Assembly: GCA_050433985.1 (NCBI GenBank)
Contig: JBNPWE010000005.1
Location: 1 to 64,000 of the forward strand
Direction: 5' to 3'
From: JACIYW01 sp014359745
Lineage (GTDB): Bacteria > Pseudomonadota > Alphaproteobacteria > Rhodobacterales > Rhodobacteraceae
Length of the DNA: 64,000 bases
In this document: piece after piece, positions 41,189 through 50,777 of the stretch
Layout: each line of letters opens with the position of its first letter
Position numbering within the stretch: position 1 is the first letter of the stretch
The notes under the pieces: model-generated
What the model was told of the DNA's origin: nothing
Seen by the model: only the letters and a program-made list of their open reading frames with translations
The model's database searches: none
Position numbers and translations under genes: made by a program

Positions 41189-42163
41189 TCAGCCGCGCCG
41201 GTGTGGGGCGTCGTAATCCAGGACAGGGTTGATCGGGATGATCCGGTAGGGGTTTATGGTTTCGTGGCTGTAATGATAATGGCGCACGATATGGTCAAGG
41301 TTCACCGTGTCGCGCACGCCCGGCCATTGGTAAAGTTCGCGCGTATAGGCCCAGAGGTTGGGATAATCGATCAACCGTTTGCGGTTGCATTTGAAATGCA
41401 GATGGTAGACCGGATCAAAGCGGATCAGGGTGGTGAACAGCCGCCAGTCGGCCTCGGTCAGCCGGTCGCCCATCAGATAGCGGTGGGTTGACAGCCGGTC
41501 CTCCAGCCAGTCCAGCGTATCGAACAGCGGATAGACCGCCTCGTCATAGGCGTGTTGGCTGGTGGCAAAGCCGCAGCGATAGACGCCGTTGTTCAGGGTG
41601 TTATAAATGCGGTCATTGACCGGTTCGATCGCGGCGCGCAGATCCTTTGGCCAGTAATCATCGCTGTTGCCGGTCAGCCCGTCGAAAGCGGAATTGAACA
41701 TGCGGATGATTTCGGAGGATTCGTTGCTTACGATCGTGTCCTGCGCCTTGTCCCAAAGCACCGGCACCGTGACGCGGCCGGTCATGTCGGGCACCGCGCG
41801 GGTGTAGAGGTCGCGCAGGAATGCGGCACCATACAGCCTGTCGCCGGTGCTGCCGGGATAGTCGGTGGCGAAGGACCAGCCGTCTTCCATCATGTCGGGA
41901 TGGACGACCGACACATCGATATGGTCAGCCAACCCCTTGATCGCGCGAAAGATCAGCGCGCGATGCGCCCAGGGGCAGGCATAGGCCACATAAAGATGAT
42001 AGCGCCCGCTTTCGGCCTTGAACCCAGCCTCACCGGAAGGGCCGGCACGGCCATCGGCGGTGACCCAGTTGCGAAAGGGCGAAGTGGGGCGCACGAATTT
42101 GCCATCCGTTGACTTGGTGTCATACCAGTTTGTGTGCCAGATACCGTCAACAAGCTGTCCCAT
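41189..42163 (-). CDS. Glutathionyl-hydroquinone reductase (Xi-class GST)
   Basis: This 324-residue Xi-class glutathione transferase is of the PcpF/YqjG type. The catalytic Cys63 is in ACPWAHRALIFRAIKGL. RVTVPVLWDK, NESSEIIRMFNSAFD and the C-terminal DPVYHLHFKCN follow the family. Such enzymes reduce glutathionyl-hydroquinones. An 18-bp palindrome lies about 100 bp upstream. Confidence 0.95.
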   Translation of the reverse strand: MGQLVDGIWHTNWYDTKSTDGKFVRPTSPFRNWVTADGRAGPSGEAGFKAESGRYHLYVAYACPWAHRALIFRAIKGLADHIDVSVVHPDMMEDGWSFATDYPGSTGDRLYGAAFLRDLYTRAVPDMTGRVTVPVLWDKAQDTIVSNESSEIIRMFNSAFDGLTGNSDDYWPKDLRAAIEPVNDRIYNTLNNGVYRCGFATSQHAYDEAVYPLFDTLDWLEDRLSTHRYLMGDRLTEADWRLFTTLIRFDPVYHLHFKCNRKRLIDYPNLWAYTRELYQWPGVRDTVNLDHIVRHYHYSHETINPYRIIPINPVLDYDAPHRRG

Positions 42164-42258
42164 GGTCGCCCTCCCGTCGTTTTGGCTGTCTTAGCGGCTT
42201 TTGTGCCCCGCACCAATCAGCGTGGGCGCGCAGGTGGTCCCGCATGGTTGCACACGTA

Positions 42259-42276
42259 TGTTTCGCACGCGAAACA
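42259..42276. promoter_or_regulatory. Perfect 18-bp palindrome upstream of the reductase gene
   Basis: TGTTTCGC and GCGAAACA are exactly complementary across a 2-bp AC centre. The site lies 96 bp upstream of the reductase start, beside an AT-rich stretch (42290-42320). It looks like the binding site of a dimeric repressor; the regulator is unknown. Confidence 0.6.
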
Positions 42277-42349
42277 CCCGCACAGCAAGATATTGATATA
42301 AAATAAATTTCTTTCATATTTGGCGGAATACCGCAAAATGTGTTCTTGT

Positions 42350-43048
42350 CTAAAAGCGCTCAACCCAAGGGCGAATCGTCAGTTCCTCGCTCCAAGCCGA
42401 TCGGTGCTGATCGATCAGGTGCAGATAGCTTTGCGCGATCGCATCGGGGTGAAGCAACGCATCGGGATTGTCAGGCGGATTGCTGCGGCCGGGATTGCAG
42501 ATGCCGCCATCGATATTGACCCAGGCAACATGGACGCCTTGCGGGTGCAATTCGCGGGCCATGGATTGCGCAAGGCCGCGCTGCGCAAATTTGCCCATGG
42601 CAAAGGTGGCCGATTGCGCAAATCCCTTCACCCCCGCCGACGCGCCGGTAAACAGGATGGTGCCGCGCATCCCGTCCACGGGTTCGGTGGCCAGCATCCG
42701 GCGTGCCGCCGCCTGCCCGGTCAGAAACGCGCCAAAGGCTGTCACCTCGATCGCGCTGCGCACCTCTTGGGGGTCAAGGTCGGTGATCGGGCCGCGCACC
42801 CGTGCCGAGGGGTTGTAGATCACCACGCGCGGTGCCTGTGCCAACCCGTCAAACAGCGCCGCCACCGCCGCCGGATCGCTGGCGTCGAGCTGATGCGTGG
42901 CGGCGCCGGTGTCGCGGGCCAGCGCCGCCATCTTGTCCGCGCTGCGCGCCGCAAGCACCAGATCATGGCCCCGCCCGGCAAGTGCGCGCGCCAGCGAGGC
43001 CGAAAGCCCGTCACCCACCCCGATGATCACTGCAAGTGGTCTGGTCAT
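42350..43048 (-). CDS. SDR-family protein lacking the catalytic Tyr
   Basis: This 232-residue protein has a Rossmann start (AVIIGVGDGLSASLARALAG) and FTGASAGVKGFAQS, with the catalytic position reading FAMGK instead of YxxxK. Phe replaces Tyr while Lys is kept. It may bind NAD(P) without ordinary dehydrogenase chemistry. It lies 17 bp downstream of the DUF1285 gene on the same strand. Confidence 0.82.
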   Translation of the reverse strand: MTRPLAVIIGVGDGLSASLARALAGRGHDLVLAARSADKMAALARDTGAATHQLDASDPAAVAALFDGLAQAPRVVIYNPSARVRGPITDLDPQEVRSAIEVTAFGAFLTGQAAARRMLATEPVDGMRGTILFTGASAGVKGFAQSATFAMGKFAQRGLAQSMARELHPQGVHVAWVNIDGGICNPGRSNPPDNPDALLHPDAIAQSYLHLIDQHRSAWSEELTIRPWVERF

Positions 43049-43065
43049 CCGATATCCCCCGCCCG

Positions 43066-43671
43066 TTAACCCGATGGTAAGTCTTCAGACGGGATCATGG
43101 GAAAAAACGCCCCCCCCGACCAGAGGCCGAACCAGTCCCGGCCGTTCACATCCGCGTGTTGGCCCAGATCGGCCAGACGGTAAAAGCTTTTGCGATCGAT
43201 CAGCGCCTCAAGATTGGCGCGGATCAGCACATAGGGCGCGGGTTCGCCGGTTTGCGCATCGCGGATAACGCGGATCGGGTGATCGGGGCCAGCGGTGGCG
43301 CTGTCGCCGACATTGGTCACAAAGGTCAGTTCCTGCGCGCGGCCCTGGCCGGTGGCGGTGAAATCCACCGCCACAAAGGGCGCGTCATCCACGGTGATAC
43401 CGACCTTTTCCACCGGGGTAACAAGGTAATAGCGATCGCCTTCGCGTTTGAGGATGGTCGAGAACAGCCGCACCAGCGCCGGGCGCCCGATCGGGGTGCC
43501 CTGATAGAACCACGTCCCGTCGCGTTTGATCTGCATGTCAAGATCGCCGCAAAACGGCGGATCCCACAGGTGCACCGGCGGCAGGCCGCCTTTCGCGGCC
43601 TTGCGTGCCGCGGTTGCGATATTTTCCGCCGATGGGGTAACGGTGTTTTGTTGCAGGTCTGATTTTGCCAT
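43066..43671 (-). CDS. DUF1285 protein
   Basis: This 201-residue protein matches the DUF1285 layout: PPVHLWDPPFCGDLDMQIKRDGTWFYQGTPIGRPALVRLF across the first third, DRYYLVTPVEKVGI, and a C-terminal SFYRLADLG. Structures of the family show a two-domain fold of unknown function. It diverges from the moxR gene across 60 bp and probably leads a two-gene unit with the SDR gene. Confidence 0.9.
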   Translation of the reverse strand: MAKSDLQQNTVTPSAENIATAARKAAKGGLPPVHLWDPPFCGDLDMQIKRDGTWFYQGTPIGRPALVRLFSTILKREGDRYYLVTPVEKVGITVDDAPFVAVDFTATGQGRAQELTFVTNVGDSATAGPDHPIRVIRDAQTGEPAPYVLIRANLEALIDRKSFYRLADLGQHADVNGRDWFGLWSGGAFFPMIPSEDLPSG

Positions 43672-43731
43672 TTTTCCTGTCCGGATTATCTGGTTCACTA
43701 TACCCATATAGGGCGAGAGGGAGTCTGTGTC

Positions 43732-44751
43732 ATGGCCATTACGCAAACCGATGATCAGGGGCTGATCAGCGAGATCGGCGATCTGGGCGAAAAACTGGCC
43801 TCCGCCAAGGCCAGTATCAACCACCGCTTCATCGGACAGCCGCGGGTGGTGGAACTGACGCTGGCCGCGCTGCTGTGCGGGGGGCACGCGCTTTTGATCG
43901 GGCTGCCGGGCCTTGGCAAGACGCGGCTGGTGGATACGCTTTCCACGGTGATGGGTCTTGAGGGCAACCGGGTGCAGTTCACCCCCGACCTGATGCCCGC
44001 CGATATTCTCGGCTCGGAAGTGCTGGAAACCGCGGCTGACGGCAGCCGGGCGTTTCGTTTCATCGAAGGGCCGATCTTTTGCCAGCTCTTGCTGGCAGAC
44101 GAGATCAACCGCGCCAGCCCCCGCACCCAATCGGCGCTGTTGCAGGCCATGCAGGAACGCGAGGTGACGATTGCGGGCCAGCACCGCGCCCTTGGGCAGC
44201 CGTTTCATGTGCTGGCCACGCAGAACCCCATTGAACAGGAAGGCACCTATCCGCTGCCAGAGGCACAGCTTGACCGGTTTCTGGTGCAGATCGATGTCGA
44301 TTACCCCGACCGCGCCACCGAACGCGATATCCTGATTGCCACCACCGGCGTTGACGAGGCGCAATCGGTCAATGTGTTCTCGGGCAGCGATCTGCTGGCC
44401 GCGCAAACCCTGGTGCGGCGCATGCCGGTGGGGGATGGGGTGATGGACGCGATCCTTGATCTGGTGCGCGCCTGCCGCCCCCTGGACGCGGCGGCAACGC
44501 CCGAGGTGCGCGCCTCGGTCAGTTGGGGGCCGGGGCCGCGCGCGGCGCAGGCGCTGATGCTGATGGTGCGGGCGCGGGCGCTGCTGGACGGGCGGCTAGC
44601 GCCTTCGGTGGATGATGTGGTCGATCTGGCGGTGCCGGTGCTGACGCATCGCATGGCGCTGAGCTTTGCGGCGCGGGCGCGGGGCGAAAGCCTGGGCGGG
44701 CTGATTGCCGGGGTCGCGGCGCGCGTGGGCGGGATCGAGGCGGCGGCGTGA
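43732..44751 (+). CDS. MoxR-family AAA+ ATPase
   Basis: This 339-residue AAA+ ATPase has Walker A GLPGLGKTRLVD, Walker B LLLADEINRASPRTQSALL and the sensor region VLATQNPIEQEGTYPLPEAQLDRF. MoxR proteins act as chaperones with DUF58 and von Willebrand-type partners, as encoded next. GAGAGGGAG precedes ATG 43732. The stop overlaps the GTG start of the DUF58 gene. Confidence 0.96.
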   Translation: MAITQTDDQGLISEIGDLGEKLASAKASINHRFIGQPRVVELTLAALLCGGHALLIGLPGLGKTRLVDTLSTVMGLEGNRVQFTPDLMPADILGSEVLETAADGSRAFRFIEGPIFCQLLLADEINRASPRTQSALLQAMQEREVTIAGQHRALGQPFHVLATQNPIEQEGTYPLPEAQLDRFLVQIDVDYPDRATERDILIATTGVDEAQSVNVFSGSDLLAAQTLVRRMPVGDGVMDAILDLVRACRPLDAAATPEVRASVSWGPGPRAAQALMLMVRARALLDGRLAPSVDDVVDLAVPVLTHRMALSFAARARGESLGGLIAGVAARVGGIEAAA

Positions 44752-45617
44752 CCGCTGCCGCCGATCTGCGCGCGCGGGCTGAAGGGCTTTCGGCGCATCT
44801 GCCGCCGCTTCTGGCGGCGGCGGATCATCTGGCGGCCACGGTGCTGCTGGGCGATCACGGGCGCAGGCGGGCGGGGATGGGCGATGAGTTCTGGCAATAT
44901 CGCCCCGCCCATGCGGGCGATGGCGCGCGGCTGGTTGACTGGCGGCGCTCGGCAAGGGGCGATGCGCATTTCGTGCGCGAACGCGAATGGCAGGCGGCGC
45001 AATCGGTGCTGCTGTGGGTCGATGATGCCCGGTCCATGCAGTATGCAAGCCGCGGGCTTGAGGAAAAGGCGGCGCGGGCGCGGCTGCTGGCGCTGGCGCT
45101 GACGGTGCTTTTGGTGCGCGGCGGTGAACGGGTGGGCCTGACCGGGCCGCTGGCGCCGCCACGGTCGGGGCAGGCGCAGGTGGCGCGCATCGCCGCGGCG
45201 CTGGCGGTGTCGGGCGCGCAAGACTATGGCACGCCGGACGCGCGCGGCATCCCCCCGCATTCGCGCGCGGTGTTCATATCGGATTTCCTTGGGGATATCA
45301 GCGCGGTAGAGGGCGCTCTTACATCGGCGGCAGATCGCGGTGTCAAGGGGGCGCTGGTGCAGGTGCTGGACCCGTCGGAAGAGGCGTTTCCCTTTGACGG
45401 GCGCACCATCTTTGAAAGCATGTCCGGCGCGATCCGGTTTGAAACCCTCAAGGCCGGCGACCTGCGCGACCGCTATCGCGACCGTCTGGCCGAACGCAAG
45501 GACCGGCTGGCGCTGTTGGCGGAACGCACCGGGTGGCTGTATCTGTGCCACCATGTCGATACCCCGGCGCAATCGGCGCTTTTGTGGCTTTATCAGGCGC
45601 TTGAAAGGCGGAATTGA
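44748..45617 (+). CDS. DUF58 domain protein
   Basis: This 289-residue protein carries the DUF58 landmark RPAHAGDGARLVDWRRSARGDAHFVREREW followed by a vWA-like fold (VLLWVDDARSMQ). It is a soluble partner of MoxR, probably near the membrane. The GTG start overlaps the moxR stop (GTGA), and its own stop overlaps the next ATG. Confidence 0.93.
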   Translation: MTAAADLRARAEGLSAHLPPLLAAADHLAATVLLGDHGRRRAGMGDEFWQYRPAHAGDGARLVDWRRSARGDAHFVREREWQAAQSVLLWVDDARSMQYASRGLEEKAARARLLALALTVLLVRGGERVGLTGPLAPPRSGQAQVARIAAALAVSGAQDYGTPDARGIPPHSRAVFISDFLGDISAVEGALTSAADRGVKGALVQVLDPSEEAFPFDGRTIFESMSGAIRFETLKAGDLRDRYRDRLAERKDRLALLAERTGWLYLCHHVDTPAQSALLWLYQALERRN

Positions 45618-48424
45618 TGTGGATTATCGGCCCCGTCGGCTTTAGCGCGCCCTGGCTTTTGCTGGGGCTGCTGGCGCTGCCGGTGCTGTGGTTCGTGCTG
45701 CGCGCGGTGCCGCCCGCGCCGGTCAGGCGGCGGTTTCCGGGTATCACGCTGCTGTTGGGCCTGCGCGATGACGCGCATCAGACCGACAGAACCCCGTGGT
45801 GGCTGCTGTTGCTGCGCATCCTGGCGATTGCGGCGCTGATCATCGGCTTTGCCGGGCCGGTGCTGAACCCGCAGGTGCAGGCGTCGCGCAGCGGGCCGTT
45901 GCTGATCCTGACCGATGGCACCTGGGCCGATGCGCCGTCCTGGACGATCCGCACCACCCGCATCGCGCAGGCGCTGGAAGAGGCGGGGCGCAGCGGGCGC
46001 GCGGTTGCGGTGGTGTTGCTGACCGATCCGCCCGCGCAGGCGCCCGCCTTTCAATCCGCCGATCTGTGGGCCACGCGCCTGCCCGGCCTCACACCCCGGC
46101 CCCATGCGCCCGATCCCGCCGCGATGGATCATTTTGCGGCGACACTGCCTGCGGGGGCGTTCGATACGTTCTGGCTGTCGGACGGGTTGGACCGGGCGTC
46201 GCGCGCGCCGCTGCTGGCTGCGCTTGAGGCGCGCGGATCGGTGCGGGTGTTCGAGGGGGCGCGCGCCACGCTGGCGCTGCGCCCCGCCCGGTTCGAAGAG
46301 GGCGAGGTGCGGCTGACGGCGCTGCGCGCGCGGGCAGGCGGCGCCGATCAGGCGGTGATCGTCGCGCATGGCCCCGATCCCCTGGGGATCGAGCGGGAAC
46401 TGGCACGCGCACCCATCACGTTCGAGGCGGGCGAGACCACGGCCGAAACCGCGCTGGTGCTGCCCGGCGAATTGCGCAACCGCATCACCCGCTTTCAGAT
46501 CGGGGGCTTTCAGAACGGGGGGCTGCGATCAGCGGGCGCGGTGGCGATGACCGATGACGCGATCAAACGGCGCAAGGTGGCGCTGGTTTCGGGGCGCGCC
46601 GACCGCGAGGGGCTGGACCTGCTGTCGCCGCTTTTCTATCTGCATCAGGCGCTTGCGCCGACAAGCGACCTGATCGAGGGCGCCGATATCGCGCAGCTTT
46701 TGCCCGCCGCGCCCGATGTGGTGGTGCTGGCCGATGTGGCGCAACTGGCGCAAGCTGACGCCGACGCGCTGACCGATTGGGTCGGGGCGGGCGGCATGCT
46801 GGTGCGCTTTGCCGGGCCGCGCCTGGCGGCAAGCGACGTGGCGCGCGACGCGACCGATCCGCTGTTGCCGGTGCGTCTGCGGGCCGGGGGCCGATCGGTC
46901 GGGGGCGCCATGAGCTGGGGCGCGCCGAAATCCCTGCGGGCCTTTGGCGACGGGTCGCCGTTTTTCGGGCTGGATATCCCGGACGATGTGCAGGTCTCGG
47001 CGCAGGTTCTGGCGCAACCCGACCCCGTTCTCGCCAACCGCACCATCGCCGCGCTGCAAGACGGCACGCCGCTGGTCACGCGGTCGCGGCTGGGGCAGGG
47101 GCAGGTGGTTCTGTTTCACGTCACCGCCAATGCCGAATGGTCGTCGCTGCCGCTGTCGGGGCTGTTCGTGCAGATGCTGGAACGACTGGCGGTTTCCACC
47201 CGCCCCGGTGCGCCCGTGGCCGATGACATCGAAGGGCGGGTCTGGGTGCCGGTGCGCCGGATCGACGGGTTTGGCACGGTGTCGAAGGCCACCGACCTGC
47301 CGGGGGTCGAGGGCGCGGATCTGGCGGTGGCGCTGACGGGTTCAGGCGCAAGTGCTGGGGTGCCGCCGGGGGTGTACGCCAGCGGCGCGCGGCAGATCGC
47401 GTTGAACGTGATCGGCGCCGACAGGGTTCTGGCCCCGGCGCGCTGGCCCGATTGGGTGGTGGTCGAGGGGCTTTCGGCGGCGCGCGAGGCCCCGCTCAAG
47501 GGATGGTTCCTGGCGGCGGCGCTGCTGGCGCTGATGGTGGATATCGCGGCCTCGCTGGCGCTGGGTGGCTTGTTGGGGCGGCGCGTGGCGGGCACGGCGG
47601 CGCTGCTGCTGGTGGCGCTGGCGGCGGGGGTGCCCGCGCCGGGCGCGGCGCAAGGGACGCAAACCGCCGATGCCTTCGCCCTCCGCGCCACGTCGAAGGT
47701 GGTTCTGGCGCATGTGCTGACCGGGGATGCCGCGCTTGACAGGATCAGTCAGGCGGGGCTGCGCGGGCTGTCGGCGCATCTGTTTCAGCGCACGGCGGTA
47801 GAGCCGGGCGAGGCGATCGGGGTCGATCTGGAACGCGATGAGCTTGCGTTCTTTCCGCTGCTCTACTGGCCGGTCACGCCGTCGCAGCCGCAGCCCTCGG
47901 ATCAGGCCTATGCGCGCCTGAATGCCTATCTGCGCAATGGTGGCATGATTGTCTTTGACACGCGCGATGCCGATATCGCCGGGTTCGGCGCCGCCTCGGC
48001 CAACGGGCGCAAGTTGCAGCAACTGGCGGCCCCGCTGGATATTCCGCCGCTGGAACCGGTGCCGTCCGATCATGTGCTGACGCGCACCTTTTATCTTTTG
48101 TCGGATTTTCCGGGCCGGTTCATGGGCCGCGATGTCTGGGTAGAGGCCGCCCCCCCCGATGCCGAACGCGCCGAGGGGATGCCGTTTCGCAACCTCAACG
48201 ACGGAGTGACACCGGTGGTCATCGGCGGCAATGACTGGGCGGCGGCCTGGGCGCTGGATGAACGCGGCCAGCCGGTGCTGCCGGTCGGGCGCGGTTTCGC
48301 CGGGGACCGGCAGCGCGAGATGGCGGTGCGGTTCGGGATCAACCTGGTGATGCATGTGCTGACCGGCAACTACAAATCCGATCAGGTGCATGTGCCCGCG
48401 TTGCTTGACAGGCTGGGGCAATGA
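45617..48424 (+). CDS. BatA/DUF4159-type large membrane protein
   Basis: This 935-residue protein starts with two membrane helices (WLLLGLLALPVLWFVLRAVP; WLLLLRILAIAALIIGFAGP), the BatA N-terminal layout. A vWA-like region follows (LLILTDGTWADAP). Further helices lie near residues 630-680, and a C-terminal DUF4159 domain (about 690-935) contains ELAFFPLLYWPVTP and NGGMIVFDTRDAD. It is predicted to sit in the inner membrane with a periplasmic or cytoplasmic adhesion module served by MoxR. The ATG overlaps the DUF58 stop. Confidence 0.9.
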   Translation: MWIIGPVGFSAPWLLLGLLALPVLWFVLRAVPPAPVRRRFPGITLLLGLRDDAHQTDRTPWWLLLLRILAIAALIIGFAGPVLNPQVQASRSGPLLILTDGTWADAPSWTIRTTRIAQALEEAGRSGRAVAVVLLTDPPAQAPAFQSADLWATRLPGLTPRPHAPDPAAMDHFAATLPAGAFDTFWLSDGLDRASRAPLLAALEARGSVRVFEGARATLALRPARFEEGEVRLTALRARAGGADQAVIVAHGPDPLGIERELARAPITFEAGETTAETALVLPGELRNRITRFQIGGFQNGGLRSAGAVAMTDDAIKRRKVALVSGRADREGLDLLSPLFYLHQALAPTSDLIEGADIAQLLPAAPDVVVLADVAQLAQADADALTDWVGAGGMLVRFAGPRLAASDVARDATDPLLPVRLRAGGRSVGGAMSWGAPKSLRAFGDGSPFFGLDIPDDVQVSAQVLAQPDPVLANRTIAALQDGTPLVTRSRLGQGQVVLFHVTANAEWSSLPLSGLFVQMLERLAVSTRPGAPVADDIEGRVWVPVRRIDGFGTVSKATDLPGVEGADLAVALTGSGASAGVPPGVYASGARQIALNVIGADRVLAPARWPDWVVVEGLSAAREAPLKGWFLAAALLALMVDIAASLALGGLLGRRVAGTAALLLVALAAGVPAPGAAQGTQTADAFALRATSKVVLAHVLTGDAALDRISQAGLRGLSAHLFQRTAVEPGEAIGVDLERDELAFFPLLYWPVTPSQPQPSDQAYARLNAYLRNGGMIVFDTRDADIAGFGAASANGRKLQQLAAPLDIPPLEPVPSDHVLTRTFYLLSDFPGRFMGRDVWVEAAPPDAERAEGMPFRNLNDGVTPVVIGGNDWAAAWALDERGQPVLPVGRGFAGDRQREMAVRFGINLVMHVLTGNYKSDQVHVPALLDRLGQ

Positions 48425-50535
48425 TGGACGGTTCGGTGATCCTTGACCCGCTGGTGCCGCTGGCGCTGATCTGGGCGGGGGCGGCGCTGTCGGTGCTGGC
48501 GGTGGCGTTGGCGCTGTGGCGCGGGCTGTCGGGGTGGTGGCTGCGCGCGGCGGCGGCGCTGGTGCTGATCGCGGCGGTGCTGAACCCCGCGTTGCAGCGC
48601 GAGGAACGCCAGCCCCTGTCGGATATCGTCATCGCCGTTGTCGATGAAAGCGCCAGCCAGAAGATCGGCGACCGCCCCGCGCAGACCGGTGCGGCGCTGG
48701 AAAATCTGCGCGCCCAGGTGGCGGCGTTGCCCGACACCGAATTGCGGGTGGTGCGCGTCGGCGACGGGCCCGATAACGCGGGCACGCTGCTGCTGTCGGC
48801 CCTGTCCGAGGCGATGGCGGGCGAACCCCGCGCGCGCATCGCCGGGGCGGTCCTGATCAGCGATGGCCACGCCCACGATCTGGCCGCCGCCCCCGACATG
48901 CCCGCACCGCTGCATCTGCTTCTGACCGGGCGCGCGACCGACTGGGATCGGCGGCTGATCGTGAAAAACGCCCCCGCCTATGCGATCATCAACGAACAGG
49001 TCACCCTGACCCTGCATATCGAGGATCAGGGCGCGGTGCCCGCATCGGTGACGGGCACCGCCCTGCTGTCGATCGCCGTCGATGGTGGCCCCGCGCAGGA
49101 ATTCCGGGTTCCGGTGAACGAGGATCTGGCGCTGCCGGTCACGCTGGATCATGGCGGGCTGAACGTGCTGCAATTCTCGGTCGCGCTCACGGAAGGGGAA
49201 TTGACCGACCGCAACAATGTCGCGGTGGTGCAGATCAACGGCGTGCGCGACCGGCTGCGGGTGCTGCTGGTGTCGGGGGAACCGCACGCGGGCGAACGCA
49301 CATGGCGCAACCTGCTGAAATCCGACGCCTCGGTCGATCTGGTGCATTTCACCATCCTGCGCCCGCCCGAAAAACAGGATGGCGTGCCGGTGAGTGAGTT
49401 GTCGCTGATCGCCTTTCCCACGCGCGAACTGTTTGTCGACAAGATCGGCGAATTCGATCTGATCATCTTTGACCGCTATCGCAGGCGCGGCATCCTGCCC
49501 GCATCCTATCTGGACAATGTGCGCGATTATGTGCGCGGCGGCGGCGCGGTTCTGGTGGCCGCCGGGCCGGAATTCGGATCGGCCGACAGCCTGTATCGGT
49601 CGTCCCTGGCAGAGGTGCTGCCGGGCGCGCCGACCGCGCAGGTGATCGAACGCGGCTATCTGCCGCGTGTGGCACCGCTGGGGGCAAAGCACCCGGTGAC
49701 GGCGGGCCTGCAAGAAGCCGCGACCACGGCGGCGACCACGGCGGGGGGCGCCGACGCCGACACCCCCGGCTGGGGCCGCTGGTTCCGCCTGGTCGATGTA
49801 ACCCCCACCCCCGAGGCCGAGGTGGTGATGACCGGCGCCGATGACCGGCCGCTGTTGCTGCTGGATCGGGTGGGGGCGGGGCGCGTGGCGCTGCTGGCCT
49901 CGGATCAGGCCTGGCTTTGGGGGCGCGGCTTTGAGGGGGGCGGGCCGCAACTGGAACTGCTGCGCCGCCTGGCGCACTGGATGATGAAGGAACCCGACCT
50001 TGAGGAAGAGGCGCTGACTGCCACCGCCGAGGGGCAGACCCTGGCCATCACCCGCCGCACCCTGGGCGACGGCCCGCGCGAGGTCACGATCACCGGCCCC
50101 GATGGCGCGGTGACGGCGCTGCCGCTGGCTGAAACCGCGCCCGGCCGCTTTGCCGCCGACTGGCAGGCCCCCGACATCGGGCTTTACCGGCTGGCCGAAG
50201 GCGATGCCGAACGGGTGATCGCGCTTGGCCCCTCGGCCCCGCGCGAATTCGAGGAAACCGTGGCGACAGATGCCCGGATCAAGCCGCTTGTCACGCCGAC
50301 GCGCGGCGGCACCCTGCGGCTGGAAGACGGGGTGCCGGACGTGCGGCAGGTCAGCGCCGGGCGCGCGGCGGCGGGGCGCGGCTGGATCGGGATCACCCCG
50401 CGCGGCGCCTATGTGACGGCCGATATCACCGTGCAGCCGCTGCTGCCCGCCTGGCTGATGCTGCTGATCGCGGCGCTGCTGGCAATCGGCGCCTGGCTGT
50501 GGGAAGGGCGGCGCGAGCGCCGGATACGGGGGTAG
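48421..50535 (+). CDS. Glutamine amidotransferase-like membrane protein of the moxR operon
   Basis: This 704-residue protein has two N-terminal membrane helices (about 10-32 and 38-58), a vWA-like segment (DIVIAVVDESASQ, AGAVLISDGHAHD), and a class I amidotransferase-like Rossmann region (RVLLVSGEPHAGERTWRNLL; FDLIIFDRYRRRG; VRGGGAVLVAAGPEF). A C-terminal helix (LPAWLMLLIAALLAIGAWLW) ends in a basic tail. No catalytic Cys-His-Glu triad is evident, so it is probably structural. It is the last gene of the operon (4-bp overlap). Confidence 0.86.
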   Translation: MMDGSVILDPLVPLALIWAGAALSVLAVALALWRGLSGWWLRAAAALVLIAAVLNPALQREERQPLSDIVIAVVDESASQKIGDRPAQTGAALENLRAQVAALPDTELRVVRVGDGPDNAGTLLLSALSEAMAGEPRARIAGAVLISDGHAHDLAAAPDMPAPLHLLLTGRATDWDRRLIVKNAPAYAIINEQVTLTLHIEDQGAVPASVTGTALLSIAVDGGPAQEFRVPVNEDLALPVTLDHGGLNVLQFSVALTEGELTDRNNVAVVQINGVRDRLRVLLVSGEPHAGERTWRNLLKSDASVDLVHFTILRPPEKQDGVPVSELSLIAFPTRELFVDKIGEFDLIIFDRYRRRGILPASYLDNVRDYVRGGGAVLVAAGPEFGSADSLYRSSLAEVLPGAPTAQVIERGYLPRVAPLGAKHPVTAGLQEAATTAATTAGGADADTPGWGRWFRLVDVTPTPEAEVVMTGADDRPLLLLDRVGAGRVALLASDQAWLWGRGFEGGGPQLELLRRLAHWMMKEPDLEEEALTATAEGQTLAITRRTLGDGPREVTITGPDGAVTALPLAETAPGRFAADWQAPDIGLYRLAEGDAERVIALGPSAPREFEETVATDARIKPLVTPTRGGTLRLEDGVPDVRQVSAGRAAAGRGWIGITPRGAYVTADITVQPLLPAWLMLLIAALLAIGAWLWEGRRERRIRG

Positions 50536-50661
50536 GTACGGGCCGAATTCCCGCGCGGCCAAAGGCTTTTGCCAGCGCCGCCCAATTATTTGCCGCCCCC
50601 CTCTGGACAGCCCCCCGCGCCTCGCCTAATACACCGACACCCAAGCGATTTGCTTGCCCGT

Positions 50662-50736
50662 GCCCGGGTAGCTCAGGGGTAGAGCAGTGGACTGAAAATC
50701 CTCGTGTCGGTGGTTCAAATCCGCCCCCGGGCACCA
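50662..50736 (+). tRNA. tRNA-Phe (GAA)
   Basis: This is a 75-nt cloverleaf: acceptor GCCCGGG/CCCGGGC, D-arm GCTC/GAGC, anticodon loop CTGAAAA with anticodon GAA, and T-arm GGTGG-TTCAAAT-CCGCC. The discriminator is A, with encoded CCA. The anticodon stem GTGGA/TCCTC contains a T-T mismatch at positions 28 and 42. A truncated tyrosine recombinase lies 41 bp downstream, so this tRNA is probably an attachment site. Confidence 0.95.
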
Positions 50737-50777
50737 TTTAACATCTTGATATTGCTTGGTATTCATTCTTGAGCCTT

